Shown here in pieces: positions 48,621-61,619 of a stretch of DNA of 64,000 nucleotides. Below the pieces are notes generated by a model. That model was not told the DNA's origin. It did no database searches and saw only the letters and a program-made list of their open reading frames with translations. Numbering within the stretch: position 1 is the stretch's first letter; the number at the start of each line of letters is the position of its first letter. Made by a program: the position numbers and the translations under genes. Source of the stretch: Entonaema liquescens (Eukaryota > Ascomycota > Sordariomycetes > Xylariales > Xylariaceae); NCBI GenBank assembly GCA_902805475.1, contig CADCSX010000001.1, positions 3,224,001 through 3,288,000 of the forward strand, read 5' to 3'.

Positions 48621-48766
48621 AGCCTTGAACCGTCGCCTCATCGACCTCATGAAAAATCTCATCTTTAGCACTCGCTTCGTTACGACAGCTAATACATACC
48701 AATCTTAATAAACCATACACATACTACAATTAATATAGATCTAATAATCTATAATTCCTAATCACC

Positions 48767-49397
48767 ATGTACGCCCTCACCACCATCGTCTCCGTCCTAG
48801 CACTCGCCGCTACCCAGGTCCTGGCCATGCCCGCCGTTAAGTTCCTGCGGTACACCTCCGAATGTACGTGATAGCTCTCATTGAACCCCATCTTTAGCCC
48901 CTAGATTTTGCCTGAGAAGATCTGGACTCCGTGACTAACATATATATCTCATCATCTTAGGCAAGTCGACGTACACCGTGTTAGCAGGCGACACCTGCAA
49001 CGCCATCATCAGCAAGTTCAACTACAGCTTCACTCTGGACCAATTGTAAGTCCCCCCCCAAAACCAACCCAAACCAACCCAACCAGACTAACCCCCCAAC
49101 CTCAGCTACGCCTGGAACCCCGAAGTCGCCAAAGACTGCTCGAACCTCTGGCCCGGCGAGCAAGTCTGCGTCGCCATCCAGACCCCCGACCAGCCCACGT
49201 GCGCGGACCCGCACGAGTCCAACATCGCCCCCAAGTGCAACGCCTGCTACCACGTCGTCGAGGGCGACAACTGCTGGGCCATCACCCAGGCCAAGCACAT
49301 CTCCCTCGACGACTTCCGCCGCTGGAACCCCACCATCGACGCCGGCTGCTCCAACCTCAAGCTCGGCTGGAACTACTGCGTCGGCGTCAACGCGTAG
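48767..49397 (+). CDS. Secreted protein with two LysM domains
   Basis: LysM domains bind chitin or related N-acetylglucosamine chains; small secreted fungal LysM proteins act as effectors or as chitin-binding proteins at the cell surface. Three exons, 48767-48863, 48961-49045 and 49106-49397, give 157 residues. A signal peptide is clear (MYALTTIVSVLALAATQVLA, cut about residue 20). LysM 1 (about 35-85) has YTVLAGDTCNAI and WNPEV with GEQVCVAI. LysM 2 (about 102-155) has YHVVEGDNCWAIT, WNPTI and LGWNYCVGV. There are several cysteines, likely disulfide-bonded. No catalytic domain, transmembrane segment or GPI signal follows, so it is a pure LysM protein. Introns interrupt only the first domain. 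The last exon is very GC-rich at third positions. The function in this organism is inferred from architecture only. Confidence 0.94.
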
Positions 49398-50036
49398 AAG
49401 AAGAAAACTCTCACCCGAATTTTTTTTAAAAGAAATTAAAATAAAGGAGGGGGATAGAGGAGGAGTGGGGTGAGGATGACGGTCGCTTTTGATGAGGTTG
49501 AGTTATGAGAAGTGCAAGATGCCGCATGACTAAATGAATGAATGGCTTTTTACGACTATTTTATGAATAACTACTAATTTACTGGAACTATCCTTAATTT
49601 TGAATTCTTATTTCAAACACAATATAAAAAAGGAAGCTTCCTTCTTTAGCTTCTCACACATCTCTCAATATCAGAAACAAAAAGACAGTATAAATTTTCG
49701 CTTATTCTGTAGCTAGTTGATAGTTAATGCTATCTGAAGCTATCATCCTAGTTCAGCTGTGATACAGATGCTACGCTAGCTATCTTTGTAAAGACCGTGA
49801 TGTCAGAACGCAGAATAGAAATTCCAGGCTCGTTCGCAAATTTTGTTAAATAGGGACCGTAACCACCGCTATACCTAACCATAAACTCTAGGTCCGAAAT
49901 AAAACCATCTCGTACCGCACAAGAGTTTGCTGCTGGAGATCAAGCGAGGCCGAGCCGAAGAAAGTAAATAAGGAACCTGGAATCAGAAATTGACCAGGCT
50001 CATTCCCAAGTATCCACCCCCTTTTACTTGGCCCCT
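49398..50036. other. Convergent spacer, no gene supported
   Basis: Shared 3' region of the LysM gene (+) and the P-type ATPase gene (-). AT-biased, with no frame of interest. Confidence 0.6.
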
Positions 50037-53000
50037 TTAGATCTTAGCCCAGCGCAGACTAACCGCAACAACGATGACAGGCAGCACGCTGACCAACTCA
50101 CCAAGTCCGGCAAACTCAGGCGGGATACGCGCGTCCTCTCCGGCATTCACGAATGCTCCGGCTGCGAGCAGGATCGCAAACAAGTTGTACACGAAGCTCC
50201 AGCCGAAGTTGAAGGCAACGCGGCGCACGGCGGCCCGCGACACATCTATCATGGTAAGCACGCCGCCGAGCGAGGGCCTCATCAACACGACGTCAGCTGC
50301 CGACTGCGCTACATCTGTGCCCGAGTTGACGTGCACGCCGATAGTAGCCTGGGCTAGAGCCACCGCGTCGTTTGTCCCGTCTCCCACGAAGATGACTATG
50401 GGTTGCTCCTTGGCCTTACCGTTCGCCTCTGTCTGGTTTCCGAGAATTTCTTGGATGTGCGCTCGCTTGTCAGCAGGGGAACATCGGGCCAAGGCGTTTT
50501 CCACAGGAATTCCTAGAGAGGCAGCTACGGCTTGGACGGCGCCATCATCATCACCACTCAGCATTGACACGTTTATGTTCCGCCTCTGTAATTCTGCGAT
50601 GGTCGATTTTGCATCTTGTCGGACGGTGTCAGCCAACCCAAAAACGGCCACGAGATCCGGCCCGATCGTAACGCAGAAGGCAGTGTGGCTCTTCGATAGA
50701 ACGGCTTGCACGTGTGGGTCAGACTCAGTACTCAGCCAGCGAGAGTTACCGGCCTGAATGGAAAGCCCATTGACATAACCTTGCACTCCTTTACCGGGAA
50801 GGGATTTAACCTCATCGACCTTGACAGCAATAACTCCTTGAGTTTTCAGGTAAGCTGTGACAGCGAGCGAAACCGGGTGGTTAACATCTACCAATAGACC
50901 CAGGATCTTCGAGGTGACGGATTGTCGCGCTTCCGAAAGATACTCTTCACTTACGACAGAAAGTTTTCCTTCCGTCAAGGTACCAGTTTTGTCGAACACG
51001 ACATGGGAAGCCTTGTGGGCAATTTCAATAGCTTCGCTTGCCTTGAAAACCAAACCTCTTTCTGCGGCAACACCACACGCTATCACGATGACCATAGGAA
51101 CTGCTAGGCCTATAGCGCATGGGCAGGAAACTATAAGTACTGTGATGCCGTATGTTATTGCTTGTGTCACTGCCTCACTTCCTGACTTTCCTTGATTGCG
51201 AACTCCTACCCCAACCCAAGCAACAAATGTAATTAGGGTCAAGGAAATAACTACAGGGACAAAGTAAGATGCAATACGGTCGGCAAGGTCCTGGATCTTG
51301 GGCTTTGATAGTTTAGCATCATCGACCATCGCCGCAATGGTGCTAATAGTATTCTGTCCCGGTAACCTCGTAAGGCGTACTGTGACGGTCCCAGCGCCAT
51401 TTAGCGATCCAGCAAGGATAGTTGATCCCGGCTTCTTCTCAATGGGGCGTGATTCGCCTGTTAGCATCGACTCATCTACTTCTGTAGTGCCGGAGATAAT
51501 GACACCATCTGTAGGAACCTGCGTATGAGGGGTCACCTTGAATGCATCGCCGTACTGGAGTAGTCTGGTGTCTATTTCGGTCTCGGTATCATCATCTGAA
51601 AGTAGAACTGCTGTGGAAGCTTGTAAAGATCGGATAGAGATGGACTCGACGGCTTTCTGGCGAGCAAGGGCGCTGACCCACCGTCCAACCATAATCAGGG
51701 TGACCAACAAGGTACTCGTTTCGAAGAAGTTACCTGTTAACAACGGCTGACCGCTAACTAAATAACCGAATGAAACGACCGAAAAGACGTATGCCGCAGT
51801 GGTACTCAAGACGATTAGCAGATCCATTTCGACTACTCTGGAGAAAACCAAACTCTTCAAAGCTTTTGGATAGAATGGACCTGCAACAAAGACTTGGACG
51901 ATGGTAGCCAGAGCTAGAGAAACACCACCATATACGATCGGGCGTTCCTCTAACGGGGCCCATGCCAATACTAGCACGGGTATAGTGAGAAGTGCTGAAG
52001 CCAGGGTGATCCAACCCATGTGCCGGACATGCTTGCCTCCCGCAGCGATGGCTGGATCGACTTGCGGAGGTGCGAGAGTGATAGGACCCTGAAACGCGTG
52101 ATTGATAAGGTCGCGGGCTCCAATAACCTCTGGCTCGAACATAATGCGAACGGTCTTTTCATCGATAATATCTACATTTTCTACCCCTAGAGGTATGGGT
52201 TGCTGGACGAATTGTTTAGCCCCCCCGACAGGAATAATGTCCAATGTCGAACCATGGGTTGCCATCCTCTCGCATTTGAATTCAGTTGTTCTCTCAATAT
52301 GCTTGACAATGTCGTCCGGTGTAGCCAAGCTGGAGTCTAGTTGAAATTCAACCCTGGCCATAACAAGGCTTGTCTTGAGATTTTTCACAGCATCGACTCT
52401 GCTCAATGTCTGCTGTAGCTTAGTTTCGCAGCCTGTACATGTCATACCAGTTATACTGAGAACGATACGCTCAGAACCGGAAAGGCCTTTCTCAAGATCA
52501 GGAGTCCCAACGTCCTGGCTCGCTTTCCGCCTCAGAGAACGCTCGATCACGATATCTTTGTCTTGTTGGCAGCAGTTCCCTTTAGGACTCGCACTCCCAG
52601 AGCAACACTCAGATACTTTGGCAGGCTCAACTTTGGGAGAACCCTTTGCTGCTTTACAACAACCCTTGTTACAAGATGCCTTACCTCGAGTTCTAGAGAT
52701 CGAGGGTTTACGCTCCGGGGACTTCGAGCAACAGCCTGCCTCCACCTTTGGGTTGCAAGTTGGGATTTGTTTCTCCTGAGATTTAGGACGGGTGGTTCTC
52801 TTAGGGCCCCGCTTCCTTTCCTCCGATGAAATATCTTGAGACGTGCAACATGACTCTTGACCCAGGGCGATAAGTGCCCTGCACAGACACCCAAGGGCTG
52901 CAAGTCTGATCTCATATTTCTCGCGAATCGACTTCTCCTTAGAAGAAAGATTCTGGCTTGAGCTTGAAGCCACACTATCGCCTAAAGTCTGGTCAATATA

Positions 53001-53746
53001 ATTGATGCGGGAGGGAGTTGGTCATACTTACTTTTACCCCTTTTGATGGCAGTTTCTCGAAGTACGAGTCGATCAATACATGTAGCTAGACAGGACTGGT
53101 TAGTTATTTACTTCCATCGATACACTTCAATATTCTTTCAAAGGTACTTACTGTCACAGCATGGCTTTAGTTTGCCCTCGCAGCAAGACACCTCAGCCGT
53201 ATCAAGCTTCGTAGACGAACAACAAACGTCTTTGCAGGTATTTTGTGGAAGATAATCCGACGGTCCATTAAAGTTCCCATCGACATTTTCCTCGGCACCG
53301 CAGCAGGAATCCTGACAGTCTTCATCGGCAAGTTCCACAGGTTCGGAGCAACTATCCTTGATGCCTTCTTCGGCTTTGGGAGCGCAACAGCCGGTTAGGC
53401 ACTTAGAGACAGTATTCTCTACTTTTGGAGCACAGTAGCTATCCACCTCTTCCTTGGGCTCACAGCAGGAATCTTGGCAACTGTTGACGGAACTTGGCTT
53501 TGCTGGCTTGCAGCAATCGTCAGGCTCGGAAGCGCCATCGTGAGCTTCACTCGCAATAGAGCGACTGCATTCATCGTTCTCTGGAACCTGCGGCTTGCAG
53601 CAATCGTCCACTTCATCAACTCCTGCACTATTACCACCACCGCAGCACCCTGAAGAACAACCAGTATCCTCTACCTTTGGTGGCGGAGGAGGTGCAGGAT
53701 CGCTACAGCAACCGGCCGTGCAGCCGCTTTTCTTGAGTTCGCTCAT
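50037..53746 (-). CDS. P1B-type heavy-metal ATPase with a Cys-rich N-terminus (Pca1/Crp1-like)
   Basis: An ATP-driven exporter of soft metal ions (Cu+, Cd2+ or similar) in the plasma or an internal membrane. Exons 53746-53152, 53085-53032 and 52981-50037 give 1197 residues; the middle exon is only 18 codons and its frame fits both sides. The N-terminal 350 residues hold many CC pairs (for example GCTAGCCSD, DDCCKP, SCCGAEE, CCSKSP), a metal-binding or metal-sensing tail as in fungal Pca1-type pumps. A heavy-metal-associated domain follows with GMTCTGC (about 395-401). Catalytic motifs are all present: TGES (about 694-697), CPC in a membrane helix (about 806-808), DKTG with the phosphorylated Asp (about 850), an HP motif (VNHPVS) and GDGTND. 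The last membrane helix (LGELVSVLPVIVVAVSLRW) lacks the MxxSS pattern of classic Cu+ pumps. The metal cannot be fixed from sequence. Confidence 0.94.
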
Positions 53747-56700
53747 TCTGCTCGTCTTCGCATTGACAAGTTGGATATGAAAATGCTTAGGAGAAATGTT
53801 GAATTGATGTTGTAGTTGGTTTATTGGCGGTGAGACAGGGATGAAACAAGAAAGGAAAACTTGTCCTTAAAGATAACGACGAACTTCCGATTGTCGCTTG
53901 CGTGCTTCGGCAGCAGCGAGGGGTAACGGAGCACGGGCGTACTGCCGGAAAGCGGAAGACTTTATTGTTGATTGCTACGGCGGAAGGTATGTGTGTGTTT
54001 GCCTGGTATAGCACCTGCCTATAGGCTATAGCAGGGAGTTAGTTTAGGGGTTGCTCCAGGCACTGTCCTCCGATGTCGGCTGGTTTCAGCTGCCAATAGG
54101 CGTGACAACTGCGAACACTTCATTCACTTGTTCCATGTCATTTGCTTGCAGCTGAACTGTCAACTCACTCACTTTCTCAACTCTCGGGTTTCACAATATG
54201 AGATCAAATTCATGTGAATGTCATATTGACATGTGAGAATTGAAATAAAACTCATTTAGAATCATACTCTGCTAAGATAGAACTTAATTGTATATTACCA
54301 AGTTACTGCATAAGATCAGAATTGAAAAGAATTCTACATCATGTATAATTTCACTCATCATGAGAGATCAAGTTTCGCAATCTAGTCATCTTATTGAGAC
54401 TCTTCTTAGAAACTTCAACATGGCCTGAGTTGTGATTATATGTTACACCAAAATGTGCTGCTGTCGACTTGTAGATATCGCCAAGTTTAACCCTATCGGG
54501 CTTCAATAGATCTGAGTAGAGATGAGTTATCCACAGACCGAGACAGAAATCCCTCGAAACTTACAAATCCCAATGTTGCTAACCGTTTTGCTTCGTCCTC
54601 GAAACGGTGGAATGTAGAGCACCTCGATCGAAGGTATCTTCAAGTACTCCTCATAACGACGAAGGTAGTTACTTGAGAAAAGGCGGCATCGCCGTTTCAA
54701 TAGTTTGATCCTCCATCCTCCAACATCAATATCTATGAGATAACACCTCTCACAAGGTGATCATGAGGTTGCTTTCGTCTTTTCTCTCGTGATCTTTATA
54801 AGATTAAGATTGCAACCGAAGGGAAAAAAACCTCCTTCACGCTCACACTTCGTAGTCTTACAGGCACACGATGACAATCGGCCATCCAACTTTGGAAATA
54901 TTGAAGTCGAACGGGATGCGTAAGGCCCATTGGCTGTGCCAAAAGTCCCCAATCCCAATCCCAATTTAGCGCCCCGTAAGCAAATGACTGGCCCGGCTTC
55001 ACATGCAAGGCTGCCGGCAGTCCTAACCCGCCGCATTAGACGCCGAACCGAACCAAACCACAAATCCCAACGCCCGACGGGATCGCCCTTCTAACCGTAG
55101 CATACACACACACACACAGCTGGACTAGGCTGCGCTGCGCTGCGCTGGGTATCATCCAGGACGACCGTGGGGTCTGCAAAGCCCGTAGCATCGCATCCCG
55201 CCCGTCGTGCCTCTTTGGACAATAATATGGATGATATGCAGTGTGATTCCCAGGCCGTGTGCTTGCATGCGCGCAAGCGCTTCCCGCAGAAAAAAGGAAC
55301 GAACGAACGAGCGGGGACAATCCGATCCGTAGGTGATGTAGTGTTATGACATGATCCCATTACCAAATTGCCCTTTCGACCGAAAACCTCCTAGGTACCT
55401 CACCTTACCTCACCCGAGGTGAGAGTGTCATTCCATTCCATTTAGGTATGTGTGTGTCTGTGTGCCTGTGTGTGTGAGAGAATAAGATCAGGGGAAAGGA
55501 AAGAAAAAAATTTCAAATCCAAACGAGAAAAATAAAAGTGAGGCTATCGTAATATCATCGTCCCATATCATCTAAAGTCATCATCGCCGTCCAGATCTCT
55601 CGTCATCATCTCGGGGTTCAAGTTACACCACGTTGCGATCGCCTCCCAAACGGGACGTGCCTAAAAATTTACCCTACTTCCTACTTACTAATACAGAAAG
55701 TTAGTTGACATGGGGGAGGCTAGGTTAGGCTGGAAATGGTCACCCGGCAGTTGGATGCGAGACAAGCTGGAGAAGGGTTACGCTGGCAGACCTGAAAAGG
55801 GGTAAGATCGGCAATAATAGGATCAAGTCTGATGTAAGTTCGGTATTTCGCAATAGCTATTCGGGTTAGGCGCTGGTACGCTCATATAGGGCGACATATA
55901 GCCAGCGGGAGGCATAATAGGTATAGTTACCATTGTGGCGGGACCAATGAGGGACTGTTCCTCTTCTGACTATTTTTAATCTGGTCTTTGTAGCATGCAA
56001 GTCTAAGTCAGGGTTTCTTGTCAGCACTTTACTACCCGTAGATGAATCAGCCACATTGAAATGTCAGAGTTTAGAATGCAATAGCGTAGAGATGGTATTG
56101 GTTCCGCTAATTAGAAGCAAAAAAGCATGTCACGGTTGGGAGCGACGGCGAGGTTCGTGATGGAAGAAGCATCTAGGAGACTCTAAATCACCCTCCAAGC
56201 TTATATTTTCTGCTTATTTGTATGTAAATATGGTAAATAGCCTGCTGTGCTCTTCGCTTTCCTATCGCCCCTTTTGACAAGTATTCGAAATAAGCAGTAG
56301 ACCTCAAACACTGATCTCCCATCCGCCATATATATATAGCAACAACAAGTAGTATCTAGACAACAGCCCCCTATCGTACGCCAGCTCCCAACGATATTCG
56401 ACATCATCGTCTGCTCCAGGTAAATCATTGCTCCTCGAGACGCCCGCGAAATTAAAAATCCTAATAGGGTATTGCCTACCTGCGCATTGATCGAAGCCCC
56501 AATCTTGGGTATCGATCAAGCGAAAGACGAACAGTAATCCGGACCGTCTCTCCTTCTCCCCTCCGGTCTGTTCCCCTTTCCGCCCCGGGGTATCAGTTAT
56601 ATTGCCAAATCCAAGCCCAACGCATTAGCCGTGGTCATTACATTAAGAAAAAGAAACTGTTTGGAGTACACCGTTTGGAGGCCCTGTTCATAGAACCTGA

Positions 56701-56913
56701 TTGCCTGTAGGATAAATGCAAATGCTGATAATTTGACAATTAGACGAGTGACGTGGAACATTGGTGGTACACAGGACCTTAGTCGCATAAGGCTGGTCAC
56801 TGAAATTTGGCTTGGTGTAATGAAGTTCCAAGATACTTGGGAACTTCATCGGGTATAAGGTGATAGTTGATGTAGGTGTATTCCAATATGATCGAATCAG
56901 TATAGACACAAGT
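53747..56913. other. 3.2-kb spacer, no gene supported
   Basis: Begins with the ATPase promoter. The rest has only short frames without domains. It includes CTAGGTACC-like motifs (about 55392), CA/GT-type microsatellite stretches (about 55104 and 55450) and AT-rich DNA. No RNA gene recognised. Confidence 0.55.
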
Positions 56914-58839
56914 TTACTTTTCATGGTGGCTAGTATAGTCTTGAGGAGTCATATTCTGAGTGAATTGGATTAGCCTTGACCTCGATTGATTGGGAGAAGG
57001 CTTTGAGTTGACGGATTCGTTGGCATCCCAGTCAAACTGGGTATTCCCCGTCACATGCTGTGAGTACGTATTCTGCTCCTGCATAGAACCCATCATATTC
57101 GGATAGAGGGGCGTCGTAGGGAGACCGTCGCTTAGCTCGGCGTAGCAAGGAACGTTCTGCATGTTGAGGTCGGGAAACTCGGTCTCAAATGGTGTGAATA
57201 TTGGCTGGTCAGCAGAGAAATTCATTCCGTGATTGAAAAGATTGCTGTGGTAATTCTGGTTGCCGAACTGAGCCAATAAGCCCGGAGTGTCGGGTGGAGT
57301 CTTGAGGTTAGACTCGCTGACAGGAAGATTATTACCCAGTGCGTACTGGTACTCGGGGCGTCGGGCTTCTCGAATGTCCTGTTTGTCAATAACAGCAGGG
57401 GTCATCGGAGTTGGAGGAGCGGCCCCTGGAAACATCGACGAGACCGGTATTACCGGGGAACGATTCTGGAATTGCATCATCAAGGCCTCGGTATTACGGT
57501 TGTTCAAGAACATGGGTGAACGTGATCCCGAACTGGGCTTCTGGATTCTCCCATGGTTGCCGGTACCCGAAGCGATCCGGCGTATCGCCGAGCCAGGGCT
57601 TGAAGGGTCCAGTGGCATTTTAGGCGCATAGCCAAGATTGTAGGATCGGCTTCTCAGAGAAGACGTTTGAAGTGTTGCTGGCCGCGGGATGTTTCGGCGG
57701 GAGGCGATATTAGCGGGAGGCGGGGGTGACTTGAAAGAGTCGGTGGGAGTTGGTATTCCTTGGGGCATCATTGGTGTAGCCTGTCTTTCACTCATAGGTG
57801 TACCTTCATCATAATCCTGCAATGATTCCATGGCGTTCCCGGTGAGTCCAGGTGTAGTAAAAGTTGGTTGCGATTGGGTAAATGGTGTCACAGTTGGGGT
57901 TGACAAGTCTGCTTCTAACATAGCGGGATACTGTTGACTTGAGTGTTCTACACTAGCACCTTGCTCATTAGGTGATGGTAGGCTGGTAACCATGCTTGTC
58001 AGCGGCTCACTTCGGCCAGAATATTCGACACTGCAAGGAGTGAAGTCCGTCATGGGTGAGGAATGGTGGTAGTTTTGATGAGGTTGGGTGTGAGTACATT
58101 CGGTCACATCGGCATGAGAAAAGTCGAATAATGGAGACTGGAAGTTACTAGGGGTGTGGCCTTGAAGGCTGCCAGACGGATCCTGTCCAGAAGGCGAATC
58201 AATGTTAGTATTTGGGGAGCCGTCTTCGGTGTCCTCATCGTCGGAGTCGTCCTCGGATTTCTGAGGAATCGAGCTCATATCAGGGAAAAGCGCGGAAGAA
58301 GGTTGCACGCGCTGTCGGGCACTCTCGCCCGCTTGGTCTGGCGAGCTGCCTTGCGAGCTTGTGTCGGGCGAATCTGGCTCGGAGCTAGCCTTCTCCTTCG
58401 CCCTTTGCTCTTCATATTCTTGCTGCTTCTTCTCTTGCTTTGCCTTAGCACGCCTATTTTGAAACCAGTTCTAATGATAGCAGTCAGTATCGTGAGCTAG
58501 AAGATGCGGAGATATATCAAATACATTAATTCTTGGTCGCTCTAGACCAAGTGAGTCGGCCAGCTGTGCCTTAACCGAGCTTGAAGGCTTCGAATTTTCT
58601 CTGAATACCTTCTCGAGCTTCTCAACCTCTTCCTTGGACAGCCGCGGCTTAGACTCCGCTTTGGGGTCAGCCAATACACCTCGATCGGCGATGAGATGGT
58701 TCCGGGGCGGTTGGTAGCCGTAGATATACTGAAACCCAGGAAACCCGGTATGATGATATGGGCTCTCGTTATATTGCATGGTGTTTCCTTGCGGAAAGCT
58801 ATAAGCCGGATGAAATTCCGGCTGAGCGTGATAATGCAT
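56914..58839 (-). CDS. Homeodomain transcription factor
   Basis: A nuclear DNA-binding regulator. Two exons, 58839-58525 and 58470-56914 (54-nt intron), give 623 residues. The homeodomain spans about residues 55-115: KPRLSKEEVEKLEKVFREN (helix 1), SVKAQLADSLGL (helix 2), then RIN joined across the splice site to NWFQNRRAKAKQEKKQQEYEEQ (recognition helix with the signature WFQNRR). Before it lies an aromatic, His/Tyr-rich tail; after it an acidic patch (EDDSDDEDTEDGS) and a long Ser/Pro/Gln-rich disordered region typical of activators. The intron falls just before the recognition helix. Start: the frame extends upstream to a GTG only, so the ATG at 58839 (MHYHAQPEF) is used. The long gene-free region upstream is consistent with complex regulation. 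Which fungal homeobox gene this is cannot be stated from sequence alone. Confidence 0.92.
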
Positions 58840-59744
58840 TTTATATGTGTTTTGGGTAGTCACCGAGTAGACCAGAGTGGGTTAATAATTAAACATGTGA
58901 AAATAATCGAAACTGTAAAGGAAAGTAGTTCGGATCTGTTGTCGATTCTAGATCTGTTGATTATGAAAATTGCAATCGAAGTATTAGGCGTAAGATCGAT
59001 GCCCCGTGCAAGGAAGGTGATGATATATATATATACTATGGGGCCTTTGCCGAAGTTGAATTTTTCTATAAGGAATGACTGGGGGTTAGATATCTGGACT
59101 GAGCGGTCCAAAAGACTGTTGGTGAACGAACGTGGTGGTGGTAAAACTAATCCCAAGCACAACGGATAACCAGCTAAGACGACGGGGCTGAGGCGGTATA
59201 AGAGCAAACAAGAGGCCAGATGGTGGAAGATGGTAACCAAGCCAGAGTGAGACAGAGCTCACCTTGAACCCCCGAGTTCTCTCGAGACTAGAGACAAGCT
59301 GGGTCGAGATGGAACAAAAAACAACACAGGAGAGCTAGAGAGCGGGAAGGGAGAGAGGGGGGTGGGCGTGTAGTGAAGTAGTTGTAGTAGCAGGCTGTGG
59401 GTCTTCCTGGACCTTGCACGACCAGCGAACCGGGAGGTGTGTAGGTACTTCCGCGGTACTACCACGAAATTGGGTGGAGGTGAGCGAGGATTCGACAAGA
59501 GGCGGGTGACACTGGTCGGCGACAGGGTACCTGGATGTACATCTGGAACTTCCCTGGTACCTACTTACACCCACTTTAACTAGAATTGTTGTTTATTCAT
59601 CAGATCTGGTGTTTAGTGCCTACCCGTACCGCAGACACGGAGCCCTTTTTTTCTCGTGAACAGGGTTAGAGCTGCTCAAGCGCTGACTTGTCCGGCGGGC
59701 CTAGGCTGGCTGGTGTCATTGGGGCCAAACCGACCCAGGCCATG

Positions 59745-59769
59745 CCACCACCACCACTACCACCACCAG
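59745..59769. repeat. CCA trinucleotide repeat
   Basis: Tandem CCA units with one CTA interruption. Confidence 0.8.
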
Positions 59770-60413
59770 CTCATAAGTTAAGCGTCTCTCGCGACCGTCA
59801 GACCCCGAGGGTACGCTTCCTGGGACGCGCCAGAGGGAAGCCCAGAGTGAACGAAGGGCTGGGTAGGAGGGGGGCCACAGCTGCGCATACATACATACGT
59901 ACCTAGTTAGCTGGCTCACTTGCTGCGCGTCACTGGGGCCAATGGGGAAGTAGTCGGTACGAATTACAATCGACCTCACACACATACGGATTACATAGGG
60001 GGGGTGAACACGGGCAGAGAGGAAGGTTCCCTCACTCACCGATCTTGTTCCCAGCTATGTGATCCCTACCTAGGAGAACCTGGAAGAAAGTGAGGGTTAG
60101 GAAACGTGTGGTGGGAGGGATAACCAGCGAAGACTGTTTATCAGATGTCCACAGTACAATGTGTCGCGCGTAGCTTGGGTATATATGCAATGTACTAATA
60201 CCCATTGGAGTTATTTGAGATCCAACCACGCTACCTAAGACGAGCCCAAGCAGGCTTAGCCCCTGTCTTGGCCTTCCCTACCTCTACATATAATATCTTA
60301 GTTAAAAAAGGACCAGGGGCCCCGTGGATATCACGAAGAAGGCGTGTGAGATGCCCTGAACAAGGAGATTCAAACAATCGGGCCTTAGTTGAAAAATGCG
60401 GGGAGAAGGGAAG

Positions 60414-60447
60414 CAGATGGGAAACAGATGGGAAACAGATGGGAAGC
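60414..60447. repeat. 11-bp tandem repeat AGATGGGAAAC
   Basis: Two full copies and a partial third copy in direct tandem. Confidence 0.85.
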
Positions 60448-60617
60448 TAAAGCAGGTACCAAGTTTTAAAGAGAGACTGTATGTCCCCTTCAGTCTAAGG
60501 GTGAAGTATAGACTGAGCAACTATAGGGACGAGACCACATAAGGAAATGCTGAGAATGAAAGGGATGGCTGAAGTTTGGAATTGTTTAGTTGCGTAAAAT
60601 CCTAAAATCCTAAAAGG

Positions 60618-60645
60618 GGCAGAAGGCGCAGAAGGCGCAGAAGGC
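60618..60645. repeat. 9-bp tandem repeat GCAGAAGGC
   Basis: Three tandem copies. Confidence 0.85.
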
Positions 60646-60820
60646 TGCTTGTTGGGCTTGGGCTACATAGTACTTACGTGCTAAAAAAGCTAAGCTAAAA
60701 CAATTCAGACCTTTTTTGTCTTTTCTTTTCAAAACATATTTTAGCGGGATATCACAGTGCGATTTAATACTGCAACGTTGTCGGAGCCTTGGCATCCCGT
60801 CCAACCCAGCCCTGTATAAG

Positions 60821-60860
60821 TGTAATTGGGTGTAATTGGGTGTAATTGGGTGTAATTGGC
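60821..60860. repeat. 10-bp tandem repeat TGTAATTGGG
   Basis: Four consecutive copies, identical except for the last base. Each copy contains ATTGG, the reverse complement of CCAAT, so it is a ladder of four CCAAT-type elements, and also TAATT, a homeodomain-like core. Confidence 0.9.
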
Positions 60861-61589
60861 GTAATTATCATCTTGTCATGTGAGCTCCGTTTTGTCTTCC
60901 GTTGGCGCCGTTATTTAATCTTATGATGATGATGATAATGATGACAACGGTGGAAGATGGTAATGTGGATTGTGGATATATATGTATATGTTTAATTGAA
61001 TTTCATCAAGACAGTCTCTACATAATACGTCATCTAAGATATCATCTTTAACATATAAGTTTATTCCCGGATACACAGACCAACTATTGCGGAGTTACCG
61101 CTGCTTATTACTGACACGCACCTCCAGTCAGATATAATTAGGTACGTAACAGGGGAATAACTTACAGGTTAAGAGGTAGATATCGTTTTAATCTCCTACG
61201 GCGCAAGTGATTTTCTGTGGCTGAATATACTTTTAACCATTCTCTACGCCGCGATAATACTGGTGAAGAAAAAGTCATGTGAAGATCCGGTATTTATTAA
61301 GAGTGTCACCTCGAAAAGTCTCTACTGAGTTAGATGTCTAAGACCTTGGCGAATTGGTAATTTACATAGGGTGAACAGAGTCCATAAATTGTTACCATTT
61401 AAGATAATCCCAAGTCCCTCATCCTCGTTAGCAAAGTAATAAGCGTAATACTATAGTACCGTATCTATAGCTTAATGATGACTGTGCTTCTCCAAGTTGA
61501 CATGATGCCGTCGGAGAGAAGTAGAGTAAAACGAAACGTATAAATATAAACTCTCAGTTACGGATTTACGTAGTTAGTCAGTAACTACA

Positions 61590-61619
61590 ATGTATGTATG
61601 TATGTATGTATGTATGTAG
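61590..61619. repeat. TATG microsatellite
   Basis: About seven tandem TATG units. Confidence 0.9.

Larger units (their letters stand above)
46503..48766. other. Spacer upstream of the LysM gene, no gene supported
   Basis: 2.3 kb with no supported gene. It includes an ATTAC tandem repeat (48308-48329) and the TATA box of the LysM gene. Frames of 60-100 codons have no domains. A long upstream region is common for genes expressed only in particular conditions, but that is inference. Confidence 0.55.
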
